Shown here piece after piece: positions 8,261 to 17,744 of a stretch of DNA of 64,000 bases; within the stretch, counting starts at the first letter, position 1, and each line of letters opens with the position of its first letter. A model generated the notes under the pieces. It saw only the letters and a list, made by a program, of their open reading frames with translations, made no database searches and had not been told where the DNA came from. The stretch is from GCA-002708315 sp963676635 (lineage in GTDB: Bacteria > Bacteroidota > Bacteroidia > Bacteroidales > F082), in NCBI GenBank assembly GCA_963676635.1, contig OY781105.1, forward strand, positions 992,001 to 1,056,000, given 5' to 3'. The position numbers and the translations under genes were made by a program.

Positions 8261-9427
8261 ATGAAGAAATTTACCACAATTGTTATTATCCTTTTCTCTT
8301 TTACTTTTGCATTTGGTCAGAATGATACAATACAAGAGACAGGAAATGATAAGAAGTTTTTTATAAAGCCTGTGGGTTTTGTTAACTTAAACGCAATATG
8401 GGATTTTAATGGTCTTAATGACTATGATGATTTCACAACCTCTGAGATACCCTTAAACCCAACTCCATACGAGGAAAGGCAAAGATTTCATATGACAGCA
8501 CGACAAACAAGGTTTGGAGCCAGCATGACTTATGTCACTCCTAAAGGTCCCATAAGCGCTTTTGTTACAGGAGACTTCTACACAGGCAACACAGGCACAC
8601 AGAGCTATTTCCGGCTACGCCAAGCGTATCTGAGTTTCGGACACTGGACCTTTGGTCAGCATTCTACAACTTTTGGAGATCCGAATGTGTGCCCGGTTAC
8701 AGTCGACTTTGAAGGACCAAACAGTTCAACAACTTTACGTAACCCTATGATTCTGTATCAGAATAACTTCAAAAACAATGATAGTTGGAAGTACTCTTTT
8801 GCAATTGAAATGAGAGGTACTGACTATACAAACTTTACTGACACCATGGGCTTGATTATCAGCCAGCCCTTTAACTCTACTCCTAATCTGGTTGCTAATA
8901 TTAGTAAGGGTGGCAAATGGGGATTTGTTACTCTTTCAGGTATGATTAATGTATTAAGGTACTTTAATATGGAACAAAATGAACGCGATGATCTGGGATA
9001 TGGTGCTGCTCTTTCTGTTGTAGCTAATACAAGAAACAAAAATCACTTTAGTTTGTTTGCTTTTGGAGGTTTAGGTGTCGCTAACTATATTAACGACTTG
9101 TCGGGTAGTGGTTATAATGCTGTTCCTGATTATCCGGAAGACAAACTTGATATGCTGTACAGTGTTGGTGGGTTCCTTGCATATACTCAGAACTGGAATG
9201 AACAGCTTAGCTCAAATATAATAACGAGTTATCTGTGGCTGGAAGAGACAGACTTGCTATCTGCCACTGATTTCAGATATAGCTATTATGGACTTGTAAA
9301 CTTGTTTTACGTTCCATGGGAACATGTTTCCATAGGTGCTGAATATGTTGTTGGTGAACTTCATTCACAGGATCAACAGAAAGGTGATGCTCACAGATTG
9401 CAGTTTTTAGTGCAACTTAATTTTTAG
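8261..9427 (+). CDS. DcaP-like outer-membrane porin
   Basis: A 388-residue beta-barrel protein. Residues 1-19 form a signal peptide ending AFG-Q. The mature part has alternating aromatic/polar strands and ends with a short hydrophobic strand and terminal phenylalanine (FLVQLNF), as outer-membrane barrels do. The elements RQTRFG, TPKGPISAF, FRLRQAYLSF and VDFEGPNSS follow the pattern of the DcaP-like porins. In other bacteria these admit small anionic compounds such as dicarboxylates or sulfonated molecules; the substrate here is unknown. It stands alone between divergent and convergent neighbours. Confidence 0.78.
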   Translation: MKKFTTIVIILFSFTFAFGQNDTIQETGNDKKFFIKPVGFVNLNAIWDFNGLNDYDDFTTSEIPLNPTPYEERQRFHMTARQTRFGASMTYVTPKGPISAFVTGDFYTGNTGTQSYFRLRQAYLSFGHWTFGQHSTTFGDPNVCPVTVDFEGPNSSTTLRNPMILYQNNFKNNDSWKYSFAIEMRGTDYTNFTDTMGLIISQPFNSTPNLVANISKGGKWGFVTLSGMINVLRYFNMEQNERDDLGYGAALSVVANTRNKNHFSLFAFGGLGVANYINDLSGSGYNAVPDYPEDKLDMLYSVGGFLAYTQNWNEQLSSNIITSYLWLEETDLLSATDFRYSYYGLVNLFYVPWEHVSIGAEYVVGELHSQDQQKGDAHRLQFLVQLNF

Positions 9428-9472
9428 AGTAGTCAGAAAAGTGACAAGATGACAAAGTGGCAAGGTAGTAAG
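9425..9472 (+). repeat. Octad tract starting at the porin stop codon
   Basis: From the TAG stop, purine-rich 8-bp units follow (for example GTGACAAG ATGACAAA), about six units with drift. Same class as the other gene-end tracts. Confidence 0.55.
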
Positions 9473-9552
9473 CATAGTCTGTCTTCTCCCGCCGAATGAG
9501 CCTTTGGAGCTTAAAAGGTGGGTAGGGCAATGTTAGCATTCCCATCCCCTCG

Positions 9553-9969
9553 CTACTCCCAAGGGATATAATCCATCTCTACCCCTGCTCTTTTCAGGAG
9601 CTCGACGCCATCGGTTATGCGGTATTCACGGGAATAAACAACTCTTTTTATCCCCGACTGGATAATAAGCTTAGCACATTCAATGCATGGGGAGTCGGTT
9701 ATATACAATGTAGCACCTTCGCTGCTATTATTGGATTTAGCAACCTTTGTAATGGCATTGGCTTCTGCATGTAGCACATACGATTTGGTATTACCGTCTT
9801 CATCCTCGCATACATTCTCAAAGCCCGAAGGGGTGCCATTGTAACCATCAGAGATAATCATTCTGTCTTTTACCAGAATGGCACCTACCTTACGGCGTTC
9901 ACAATAAGAGTTTTCAGCCCACAGACGAGCCATTTTTATATAACTTCTATCAAATTTCTTATCACTCAT
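9553..9969 (-). CDS. dCMP deaminase (ComEB-like)
   Basis: Zinc-dependent cytosolic deaminase converting dCMP to dUMP for thymidylate synthesis. At 138 residues it has the family's normal size. The HAE motif (His67-Ala68-Glu69) gives one zinc ligand and the catalytic glutamate, and PCIECAK (Cys95, Cys98) gives the other two ligands. An extra Cys-rich stretch near the N-terminus (Cys23, Cys54) is common in ComEB-type dCMP deaminases. ATG at 9969. It starts three bases after the end of the upstream S9 peptidase gene on the minus strand, so both are probably on one transcript although their functions are unrelated. Confidence 0.88.
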   Translation of the reverse strand: MSDKKFDRSYIKMARLWAENSYCERRKVGAILVKDRMIISDGYNGTPSGFENVCEDEDGNTKSYVLHAEANAITKVAKSNNSSEGATLYITDSPCIECAKLIIQSGIKRVVYSREYRITDGVELLKRAGVEMDYIPWE

Positions 9970-9972
9970 TTG

Positions 9973-12798
9973 TTATTCTGTTAATTCAAAACCAAAGGAT
10001 CTGCCTTTTTCAATTGCAGGCACACCATATTTCATCCATACCGGCTCAGGAGCATCTTTCAGATAGTAATCGAAAAACTGTTGCATTCGCACTGTCAGAT
10101 CTTTACAATCAGCTCTTCTTTTAAGATTATGAGGAGCGCCATTATACACTAGCATCCATGCAGGTTTGTTAAGTCGGCGCATAGCATTAAAAAGTTCTAT
10201 TCCCTGATACCATGGAACAGCTCCATCATTATCATTATGCATTATTAATAATGGAGTCTCTATTCTGTCGGCTTCAAACACAGGGGAATTCTCCACATAA
10301 AGCATAAACTTATCCCATAAATTACCGCCAATACGACTCTGTGTTTGCTCGTACTGAAAGGCTCTGCTCATACCGCTACCCCATCGAATACCACCATATG
10401 CGCTGGTCATATTGCTAACAGGAGCACCGGCCATAGCAGCACGGTACATATCTGTTTGTGTTACCAGATAAGCCACCTGATAACCACCCCAGCTTTGTCC
10501 CTGTATACCCATTCTGTTACGGTCAATAAAGTCATACCTGTCGCACATTGCCTGCGTGCCGCTTACAATACAATTAAAGGCACTGGCACCGGGATATCCT
10601 GTCTTATATATAATATCAGGAATAAAAATCACATAACCATTGCTGGTATAGTAACTGAAATTTATCACCGACCTGATGGGCTTTGGTGTGTAGAAAGTAT
10701 TTATATGGTCGCTGTAACGCTCGTAAAAATATACAAGCATGGGATATTTCTTGTTCTTATCGAAATTAGCCGGTGTATAGAGCAAGCCTTGCAGACTATC
10801 GCCGTTAAATGCTACCCAGTCAACCAGCTGCACATCACCCCACATATACTCATCCATCTGCTTTCCTTCGTCGCTAACCTTTACAATATCTTTAAACGTT
10901 GTATTACTGGTATATAGATCCGGGAATAATGTAAATGATTGCTTTCTCCATATCAGCTGATCAGCATTCTTTGCTTTTACAGGCGTGGTAAAGTCAAAAC
11001 TTTCAAATACGAGCTTTTCCGGATTCTCTCCCATTTTCATGGAATAATAACCATCATACTTGCTTTTAAAGCTAAAAGCGCTTAGCATCATATTGGCAGG
11101 CAGATATATCAGGTCTCTGTCAAGTTTAACATAACGGAAACGCATATTGTTTTTTCTGCCTTCACCGTGAGTGATATTCACAGGTTCTTTCTTGCCCGAT
11201 GGATCAAACTGCCACATATCAAAACGGTCATAAAGAACAATATCGCCTTTCTTTGTCCAGCCGGCAGAGCCATATGGATAAGCTTCATTGGGTACGTCAT
11301 TAAGCTCATTATAGAAATCCACACCGCACTCACTGCTTAAGTTAACATTAGCTGATGTACTGATACTGTATGAATTCCACGAACTGTCAGCTATATCATA
11401 CCACACTACATAATCCTGTTTTGGCGATAGATACACGCTTGAGGCTACTTTTTCAAGAATCAGGTTTGTTTCACCTGTTGTGCGATTCACCAGATATACA
11501 TCATTATAACGACTAGCTTCCCAGGATGTCATCCTCTGATAAGGAGTATGGTTAAAGCCCAGGGAGTAGTCTCCAATAGCTTTTTTACTCACTCTCACCG
11601 ATTTCATATCAGGCGATGCAAGCTGTACAATTTTATCCTTTCCGGGAAAGTAAACAGCAACAAAAGAGCGCTTCTTCTCTTTGTCCAGTTGCTTTAACTG
11701 CTGCGGCTGAAGTTGTAAATCCTGCCAGTTCCATATATCCACACTTACTTTCTCGTCATCGGTAAGAGTATCTTTTGGCACAGGTTCAGGGATTGGAGCT
11801 GTGCCGAAATAAAGCTCACTGCCTGCATCATTAAAATAAAAGTCTCCATTTGGAGATACAGACCATCCTTCATCAAGTCTGGAAAAGTTATCACCACTCA
11901 CAAGCAAAGGATTATCACTCTTTAACTTCATGTAATACAAACCATAAGCTTTCTCTTTAATGGTATCTGATGAATAAGTAAATACCAGTTGCTCTCCTTT
12001 TTTATCCATTGCGATGTTTTCGCTGTAACCTGCATCTGAGAACACAGTTTTAAGCTCCTTATTTATTGTGGAATAATAATTAACCATCACCGAATCAATA
12101 CTATCACCTACCTTTTGCAAGAAAGCAACAGTACTGCCATTGTCGGATATTATGTATTTCGAAACATCTGCAAAAGCAACAGAATCGCCGGTTAACGGGT
12201 TCATTGCAACAAGTGTGTTTGTTTTATGTTTATCTTTTTTCTTCTTTTTATCTGCTTTTTCAACAGTCGCGGTGGTGTCTGCTGCAACAGTATCTGCCTT
12301 TACTTTTTCCTTTTCGGGATTTTTAATCATAAATGCAAACCAGTCTGATTCCTTTTCTGGTATTTGATAGCTTATGATATCCTTGTATTTTCTCAGATTC
12401 TTATCCTTAAATATATACACACCCAAACTATCCTTCGGCATCTTGTCTTTCTTGGTTTTCTTTAGCTTGAGGTGATGTACAGTGTCGAACTGTGGCTCAA
12501 TTTTAAATACAAAGTACTCCGAATTTGGGGAGAATTCTGCGGAACACCCACGTTGAAACCTTGTTTTTGCTTCTGTTTCAAGACTAAAAAGTATGAGATT
12601 ACCATCACCTTCCTGCGGATTAACCTCATAGCTGATCCAATTACCATTATGGGCTATGTGTGACCTGGTTACAGACTTCCAGCTATCATAATCATCATGA
12701 GTTAATGGCCTCTGCTGGGCCGTTGATGTGATATTTATAAACAATACTAATGAGAAAATAAGGGTAATCCTGCTTAAGGATAATGTATAATACTTCAT
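9973..12798 (-). CDS. S9-family prolyl oligopeptidase-like secreted peptidase
   Basis: A 941-residue periplasmic serine peptidase. The N-terminal hydrophobic stretch ending STAQ is a signal peptide. A long beta-propeller-type region follows, interrupted by a lysine-rich insert (KADKKKKKDKHK, about residue 185), then the C-terminal alpha/beta-hydrolase domain. The triad is visible: serine in GQSWGGYQ, aspartate in HNDNDGAVPW, histidine in NGAPHNL. Related Bacteroidota enzymes act as dipeptidyl or acylaminoacyl peptidases on imported oligopeptides. The start is the ATG at 12798; a TTG three codons upstream is less likely. The 22-bp palindrome array at 12962-13050 lies just upstream. Confidence 0.87.
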   Translation of the reverse strand: MKYYTLSLSRITLIFSLVLFINITSTAQQRPLTHDDYDSWKSVTRSHIAHNGNWISYEVNPQEGDGNLILFSLETEAKTRFQRGCSAEFSPNSEYFVFKIEPQFDTVHHLKLKKTKKDKMPKDSLGVYIFKDKNLRKYKDIISYQIPEKESDWFAFMIKNPEKEKVKADTVAADTTATVEKADKKKKKDKHKTNTLVAMNPLTGDSVAFADVSKYIISDNGSTVAFLQKVGDSIDSVMVNYYSTINKELKTVFSDAGYSENIAMDKKGEQLVFTYSSDTIKEKAYGLYYMKLKSDNPLLVSGDNFSRLDEGWSVSPNGDFYFNDAGSELYFGTAPIPEPVPKDTLTDDEKVSVDIWNWQDLQLQPQQLKQLDKEKKRSFVAVYFPGKDKIVQLASPDMKSVRVSKKAIGDYSLGFNHTPYQRMTSWEASRYNDVYLVNRTTGETNLILEKVASSVYLSPKQDYVVWYDIADSSWNSYSISTSANVNLSSECGVDFYNELNDVPNEAYPYGSAGWTKKGDIVLYDRFDMWQFDPSGKKEPVNITHGEGRKNNMRFRYVKLDRDLIYLPANMMLSAFSFKSKYDGYYSMKMGENPEKLVFESFDFTTPVKAKNADQLIWRKQSFTLFPDLYTSNTTFKDIVKVSDEGKQMDEYMWGDVQLVDWVAFNGDSLQGLLYTPANFDKNKKYPMLVYFYERYSDHINTFYTPKPIRSVINFSYYTSNGYVIFIPDIIYKTGYPGASAFNCIVSGTQAMCDRYDFIDRNRMGIQGQSWGGYQVAYLVTQTDMYRAAMAGAPVSNMTSAYGGIRWGSGMSRAFQYEQTQSRIGGNLWDKFMLYVENSPVFEADRIETPLLIMHNDNDGAVPWYQGIELFNAMRRLNKPAWMLVYNGAPHNLKRRADCKDLTVRMQQFFDYYLKDAPEPVWMKYGVPAIEKGRSFGFELTE

Positions 12799-12961
12799 AA
12801 TGCTCAATTTGTTATGACAAAAATAGTAAAATTACCTGTTTCATCTAAACAGTTTTATTTCTTGTAATCGTAATTAAATTTTATCAGCACGTATGAATAA
12901 ATATATGCTCAATGATCAGAACCTGCCTCAAATGAAAATATAAATCTGGTCTTGACTAAAT

Positions 12962-13050
12962 TAATTTCTAATCATGGTTAGAATTGATTCTAATCATGGA
13001 TAGAATTTATTCTAATCATGGATAGATTTATTTCTAATCATGGTTAAAAA
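12962..13050. repeat. 22-bp-period palindrome array A (CATG core)
   Basis: Four copies of an imperfect palindrome of the form TTCTAATCATGGWTAGAA, with CATG centres at 12974.5, 12996.5, 13018.5 and 13040.5, so the period is exactly 22 bp. The units differ mainly at the W position and in the AT spacer. It lies in the 507-base gap between the divergent S9 peptidase and lipoprotein genes. The same core family returns at 63621-63710. Apart from this array and a small inverted repeat at 13205, I see no gene in the gap. Confidence 0.9.
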
Positions 13051-13204
13051 TACATTATCACAAATGATATCAAATCAACATAGCTTATTAAAACATGGAT
13101 AACAGAAATGAAGGATATTACCATCTAATGAGTTAATAATACACAAAAACTGTCAGGAGCTAAGAGTATTAGGTTTACAATGTTTAACACCAGAGCTTTT
13201 CCTA

Positions 13205-13219
13205 TTAACAACTTGTTAA
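13205..13219. repeat. TTAACAA-N1-TTGTTAA inverted repeat
   Basis: Perfect 7-bp arms around one base, about 90 bases before the lipoprotein start. Similar TTGTTA/TAACAA repeats lie at 19538, 33856 and 60768. It could be an operator, or an accident of AT-rich sequence. Confidence 0.35.
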
Positions 13220-13305
13220 CATGCTTGTTAAATATGTGCTAAATTACATACCTATTAAAAGAGTCATTAAATAATATCATATTTTAGTCTCAAAAAATAC
13301 GACTT

Positions 13306-13758
13306 ATGAAACTAAGACAAATCATCACACTCGCAGCAATAACCATATTTGGCATTGCATTAACAACATCATGTAACAAAGAAGAGACCGCAATACCCCA
13401 GGAACAGATAAACTCCAATTTAGAAGGCAGCAGCTGGTACATATCAAGCTTTATTGATTCAGGAAATGATGAGACATATCATTTCAACGGTTATACATTT
13501 ACATTCGCTGAATCAGGAGTATTGACAGCCACCAATGGCACCAATACATACACAGGCACATGGAGTATTACAACAAGCAGCAGTCAGGATGACTCAACAG
13601 ATGATATGGATTTCAACATCTATTTCAATCTCACTAATAATTTCGAAGACCTCAACGACGACTGGGATATTATCACCAACACAACGTCAATGATTGAGCT
13701 AATGGACATAAGCGGGGGCAACGGAGGAACAGATTACCTGACATTTGTAAAGAAGTAA
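13306..13758 (+). CDS. Small lipoprotein, lipocalin-like
   Basis: A 150-residue lipoprotein: signal peptide, lipobox LTTSC with Cys23, then an acidic mature part. The pattern EGSSWYISSF, YTFTFAESGVLTA, YTGTWSITT, MDFNIYF and a final LTFVKK is that of small beta-barrel (lipocalin-like) Bacteroidota lipoproteins, with repeated W-containing strands. No enzyme motif is seen. The gene stands alone, convergent with purL. Function unknown. Confidence 0.75.
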   Translation: MKLRQIITLAAITIFGIALTTSCNKEETAIPQEQINSNLEGSSWYISSFIDSGNDETYHFNGYTFTFAESGVLTATNGTNTYTGTWSITTSSSQDDSTDDMDFNIYFNLTNNFEDLNDDWDIITNTTSMIELMDISGGNGGTDYLTFVKK

Positions 13759-13779
13759 AAAAAGGACAAAGGACAAGGG
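13756..13779 (+). repeat. Heptad tract starting at the lipoprotein stop codon
   Basis: From the TAA stop: a poly-A unit, then AGGACAA AGGACAA and GGGACTG, an exact 7-bp period. Purine-rich in the direction of transcription. Confidence 0.6.
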
Positions 13780-13807
13780 ACTGTATCGTCCTGAAAATAG
13801 ATTGACA

Positions 13808-13828
13808 GCCTACTATTCGCCAGTAGGC
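13808..13828. terminator. Hairpin between convergent genes
   Basis: GCCTACT / AGTAGGC, perfect 7-bp arms around a 7-base loop, between the lipoprotein (+) and purL (-) ends. There is no T-run on either side, so it is a weak terminator candidate at best. Confidence 0.35.
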
Positions 13829-13831
13829 GGA

Positions 13832-13857
13832 CACCATTCACCATTCACCATTCACTA
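13832..13857 (-). repeat. Heptad tract starting at the purL stop codon
   Basis: Read on the minus strand from the TAG stop: TAGTGAA, then three near-identical TGGTGAA-type units with exact 7-bp spacing. Confidence 0.65.
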
Positions 13858-16800
13858 AAATCCCTTCTTCTCCTCAATCCACTTCCGTGCGTTAACGAAA
13901 GCTTCGATCCATGGTGTAACCTCATCAGACTTCCTGTCTTCAGGATAGTAAGGCCATTGCCAGGGGAGGAATGCCCTTTCAAGGTGAGGCATCATAGCCA
14001 GATGACGACCATTATTAGAATAGATAGCAGCTGTTTGCCAATCGGAGTTATTAGGATTAGCGGGGTAAAGCTCGTAGCTATATTTAGCAGCCAGGCAATA
14101 CTGATCACGGAAGTAAGGAAAGCTAAACTTACCTTCACCATGAGCAACCCAAACACCCAATCTGCTACCTGAGAGAGAGCCCAGCATAACAGATTTATTC
14201 TCTTTTATAGTAACATTTACGAAACCAGCCTCAAACTTATGAGAATCATTATGTAGCATCCTTGGTTTCTCAGGATGCTCAGGGTAAATAAGTCCCAGTT
14301 CAAGCATCAGCTGACAGCCGTTACAAACACCCAGACTAAGAGTATCTTCACGAGCATAAAAATCATCAAGTGCCTTCTTGGCTTTCTCATTATACAGAAA
14401 AGCACCAGCCCATCCAACAGCAGAACCCAGAACGTCAGAGTTTGAAAAACCTCCAACGAAAGTAATCATGTTCACATCACTCAGGTCTTCACGACCAGAA
14501 ATAAGGTCTGTCATATGAACATCCTTAACATCCATTCCGGCAAGGTGCATAGCATACGCCATCTCACGATCGCCGTTAACACCTTTTTCACGTATTATCG
14601 CTGCTTTAACTCCGGTAGGCTTTCTCCGACTCATGTCAATACCATAATCAGAAGCCCTGCCTGTAAAGTTATTATTGAAGTCATAGTACAAATCCTGACG
14701 AAACAGATTAATAGCGCGGTTATCAGCAAAAAACTGTCCGGTTTGTTTACACTCCATATTATATGACGACTCATACCATATACTCCTGAAGTCTGCAATA
14801 TCAAATGAGAAGCGTGACCCCTTGTGAGAAATATTCAGATTCCTTTCTGCAACAACTTCTCCAACAGGGATAAAATCAATATTATATTTACTAAGAATAG
14901 ATTCAGCAGCATTAATATCTTCAACCTGAATTATTACACCCGGCTTTTCGCTAAACAGTATCTTAATAATATCATCTTCCTTAACAGCATCAAGATCAAT
15001 GTTCATTCCCATCTCATAGTTAGAGAAATTCATCTCCAAAAGAGTAGTAATCATACCACCAGCTGAGATATCATGACCTGCGAGAACAACATCCTCTTCG
15101 ATAAGCTTCTGCACAGCATTAAAAGCAGATTTAAAATAGTCAGTATCAGCAACATCAGGCGACTTTTGTCCAACCCTGTTAAGAGTCTGTCCAAAGCTGC
15201 TACCACCCAGTTCAAATGAAGAACCAGAGAAATCGATATAAATCAGCTTTGTACCTGCTATAGTCTTAACCACAGGAGTAACAGCCTTACGGATATCAGT
15301 TACTTCACCCACCGCAGAGATAATCACAGTACCAGGCGAGTAAACCACATTACCATCAGGGTATTTCTGTGTCATCGACAATGAGTCTTTACCTGTCGGG
15401 ATATTAATTCCCAATCCGATAGCAAACTCACTGGCAGCCTCCACAGCATTGTAAAGCCTTGAGTTTTCACCATCATTCTTAGCAGGCCACATCCAGTTAG
15501 CACTCAAACTAACGCCAGACAGGTTATTATGAAGAGGAGCCCAAACCAGATTAGTAAGAGACTCAGCAATAGACAATCTTGATCCGGCAGCAGGGTCAAT
15601 AAGTCCGCTCACAGGCGAATGACCGATTGCAGTTGCAATACCTTTCCTACCCTGATAGTCGAGAGCAACAATACCCAAATTATTAAGAGGCATTTGAAGA
15701 GGCCCTGCACATTGCTGCATAGCTACTTTTCCAGTCACCGAGCGGTCTACCTTGTTAGTAAGCCAGTCTTTGGATGCCACACCTTCCAGGCGCAACACAT
15801 TACCAAGATACTCATTAATCTCCGCTTGAGAATAAACAGCATCAGTAAAGTCAGCCTTTTGAGTAGTATCCGTCAAAACAGTCTTTGGAGGCTTCCCAAA
15901 AAGATATTCCAATTTAAGGTCAACAGGACATTTCCCTTCATCATCATTAATAACAAAGTTCATATCATTACCAATCTCGCCAACCTTATAAACAGGAGCC
16001 CTTTCACGAAGCGACACCTCTTTCAATGTTTCATAATCAGCAGCCTTAATAACAAGCCCCATTCTCTCCTGCGACTCATTACCAAGAATCTCCTTATAAC
16101 TAAGAGTAGGATCGCCCACAGGCAGATTCTTTATATTAATCACTGCACCAGTATCCTCAACCAGTTCAGAAAGGCTATTAAGATGGCCTCCTGCACCATG
16201 ATCATGGATAGACACAATAGGATTATCAGCACTTTCAGCCATAGCCCTTATTGCGTTGGCAACACGCTTCTGCATTTCCGGGTTAGCCCTTTGCACAGCA
16301 TTAAGTTCAATTTCATTACCAAACTCACCGGTTGCCACCGATGAAACAGCGCCACCGCCCATACCTATACGATAGTTATCACCGCCAAGCACAACAATAA
16401 CATCCCCTTCTTCAGGAATATCTTTCTGAGCATCCGATGCTTTGGCAAAACCAACACCACCGGCAAGCATAATCACCTTATCGAAACCAAATTTCTTAGC
16501 ATTCTCCTGATGCTCGAAAGTTAGCAAGCTACCATTAATAAGAGGCTGTCCGTACTTATTACCGAAGTCGGAAGCCCCATTGGAAGCCTTCACCAGAATC
16601 TCTTCCGGTGTTTGATAGAGCCATGGGCGGGCCTTTATATTTTCTTCCCACTGGCGTTTATGTTCACCATTTCTGGGATAGGAAGTCATATAAACAGCAG
16701 TACCAGCCATAGGAAGGCTCCCCTTGCCACCAGCAAGCCTGTCGCGGATTTCGCCACCAGAACCGGTAGCAGCGCCATTGAAAGGCTCAACAGTAGTAGG

Positions 16801-17550
16801 AAAGTTATGTGTTTCCGCTTTCAGCGAAAGAACAGTGTCAATATCTGTAATCTGGAAAAAGTCAGGCTTATCCTGAGTAGCGGGAGCAAATTGCTCAGCA
16901 TTCGGACCAACAATAAAGGCAACATTATCTTTATATGCAGATACAAGGTTCTCAGAAGTCACCTCTGATGTCTTTTTAATAAGAGCAAAAAGACTATCCT
17001 TCATTTCTTTGCCATCAATAATAAAAGTACCATTGAAAATTTTATGACGACAATGTTCAGAGTTAATCTGAGCAAAGCCATAAATTTCCGAGTCGCTTAA
17101 CTTCCTGCCAATAGTTTTGCTTACATCTTTGAGGTATTGAACCTCATCCTTACTTAAAGCCAGACCTTCATTTTCATTGTAAGTATCAATATCTTCAATA
17201 TAGTTAATAGGCTCAGGATCATTAGGGATATTAAATATATCCTGTGTTAAGCCATCATATAACTGCTGAAGCATAGGATCATAATCAGCATCCTTATCAG
17301 ACATAAACAGTTCCTCAATGCGAACAATACCAGAGATACCCATATTCTGAGTAATCTCAACAGCATTGGTACTCCATGGAGTAATCATTTCCTTGCGAGG
17401 GCCGGTAAATATGCCATCAATATTTGAGGAAGGCACTCTCACAGCACCACCAAAAAGCCAGCTAAGCTTTTCAAAATCGGCACTTACGAGTTCTTTCTGA
17501 GATTCAACAATAAAGTATCTGACGGGGTTAAACTGAAAAAAATATACCAT
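13855..17550 (-). CDS. purL: Phosphoribosylformylglycinamidine synthase, single-chain
   Basis: Fourth step of purine synthesis: FGAR, glutamine and ATP give FGAM. At 1,231 residues it is the fused large form, close to the usual 1,230-1,300. Order: short N-terminal PurS-like domain, linker with FAQINSEHCRHKIF, two AIRS-like ATP-binding halves (ETHNFPTTVEPF and GAATGSGGEIRD in the first), and a C-terminal class I glutaminase with GVCNGCQL (nucleophile Cys near residue 1,075) and MMPHLER giving the His/Glu of the triad. ATG at 17550; a -7 box lies about 30 bases upstream. The other purine gene here, purD, is 38 kb away. Confidence 0.95.
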   Translation of the reverse strand: MVYFFQFNPVRYFIVESQKELVSADFEKLSWLFGGAVRVPSSNIDGIFTGPRKEMITPWSTNAVEITQNMGISGIVRIEELFMSDKDADYDPMLQQLYDGLTQDIFNIPNDPEPINYIEDIDTYNENEGLALSKDEVQYLKDVSKTIGRKLSDSEIYGFAQINSEHCRHKIFNGTFIIDGKEMKDSLFALIKKTSEVTSENLVSAYKDNVAFIVGPNAEQFAPATQDKPDFFQITDIDTVLSLKAETHNFPTTVEPFNGAATGSGGEIRDRLAGGKGSLPMAGTAVYMTSYPRNGEHKRQWEENIKARPWLYQTPEEILVKASNGASDFGNKYGQPLINGSLLTFEHQENAKKFGFDKVIMLAGGVGFAKASDAQKDIPEEGDVIVVLGGDNYRIGMGGGAVSSVATGEFGNEIELNAVQRANPEMQKRVANAIRAMAESADNPIVSIHDHGAGGHLNSLSELVEDTGAVINIKNLPVGDPTLSYKEILGNESQERMGLVIKAADYETLKEVSLRERAPVYKVGEIGNDMNFVINDDEGKCPVDLKLEYLFGKPPKTVLTDTTQKADFTDAVYSQAEINEYLGNVLRLEGVASKDWLTNKVDRSVTGKVAMQQCAGPLQMPLNNLGIVALDYQGRKGIATAIGHSPVSGLIDPAAGSRLSIAESLTNLVWAPLHNNLSGVSLSANWMWPAKNDGENSRLYNAVEAASEFAIGLGINIPTGKDSLSMTQKYPDGNVVYSPGTVIISAVGEVTDIRKAVTPVVKTIAGTKLIYIDFSGSSFELGGSSFGQTLNRVGQKSPDVADTDYFKSAFNAVQKLIEEDVVLAGHDISAGGMITTLLEMNFSNYEMGMNIDLDAVKEDDIIKILFSEKPGVIIQVEDINAAESILSKYNIDFIPVGEVVAERNLNISHKGSRFSFDIADFRSIWYESSYNMECKQTGQFFADNRAINLFRQDLYYDFNNNFTGRASDYGIDMSRRKPTGVKAAIIREKGVNGDREMAYAMHLAGMDVKDVHMTDLISGREDLSDVNMITFVGGFSNSDVLGSAVGWAGAFLYNEKAKKALDDFYAREDTLSLGVCNGCQLMLELGLIYPEHPEKPRMLHNDSHKFEAGFVNVTIKENKSVMLGSLSGSRLGVWVAHGEGKFSFPYFRDQYCLAAKYSYELYPANPNNSDWQTAAIYSNNGRHLAMMPHLERAFLPWQWPYYPEDRKSDEVTPWIEAFVNARKWIEEKKGF

Positions 17551-17577
17551 GGTCTATATATTAGCAGAAATTCGCAG

Positions 17578-17585
17578 CAAATATA
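17578..17585 (-). promoter_or_regulatory. -7 box of purL
   Basis: TATATTTG on the minus strand (TAnnTTTG), 27 bases before the purL ATG. No -33 TTTG at the right distance. No purine riboswitch fold was recognised in the short leader. Confidence 0.45.
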
Positions 17586-17670
17586 AAAAAGGAGACGTTA
17601 TATCAGTGAATAATCTTAAGAAAATATTAAGGAAGTGATGTTAGTAATCGATATTTCGAAAATGCAACAC

Positions 17671-17744
17671 TATCTCTCTGTAACTCTGCAACTCAGTAAC
17701 TCAGTCACCTCGTCTCTTGCCCCTCGTCTTTTGTCCCTTGTCTA
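17671..17744 (-). repeat. Long heptad/octad tract starting at the CDF-gene stop codon
   Basis: Read on the minus strand from the TAG stop: TAGACAA GGGACAA, then AAGACGA, GGGGCAA, GAGACGA and GGTGACT, an exact 7-bp period. The tract then changes to 8-bp units of the type GAGTTACT, GAGTTGCA, GAGTTACA. About 74 bases in all, the longest such tract in the window. Confidence 0.7.

Noticed and set aside
9473..9552. Hairpin (CCTTT / AAAGG with CCCGCC / GGTGGG around it) between the porin and dCMP deaminase ends
   Set aside because: The outer and inner pairings compete, there is no T-run, and no RNA family was recognised, so I do not call a terminator or ncRNA.
10345..10917. A 190-codon open frame on the plus strand inside the S9 peptidase gene
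   Set aside because: Antisense to a gene with an intact catalytic triad; the translation has no recognisable feature.
15619..16344. A 241-codon open frame on the plus strand inside purL
   Set aside because: It lies fully antisense to well-conserved purL, has no domain, start signal or promoter, and its composition is that of a mirror frame.
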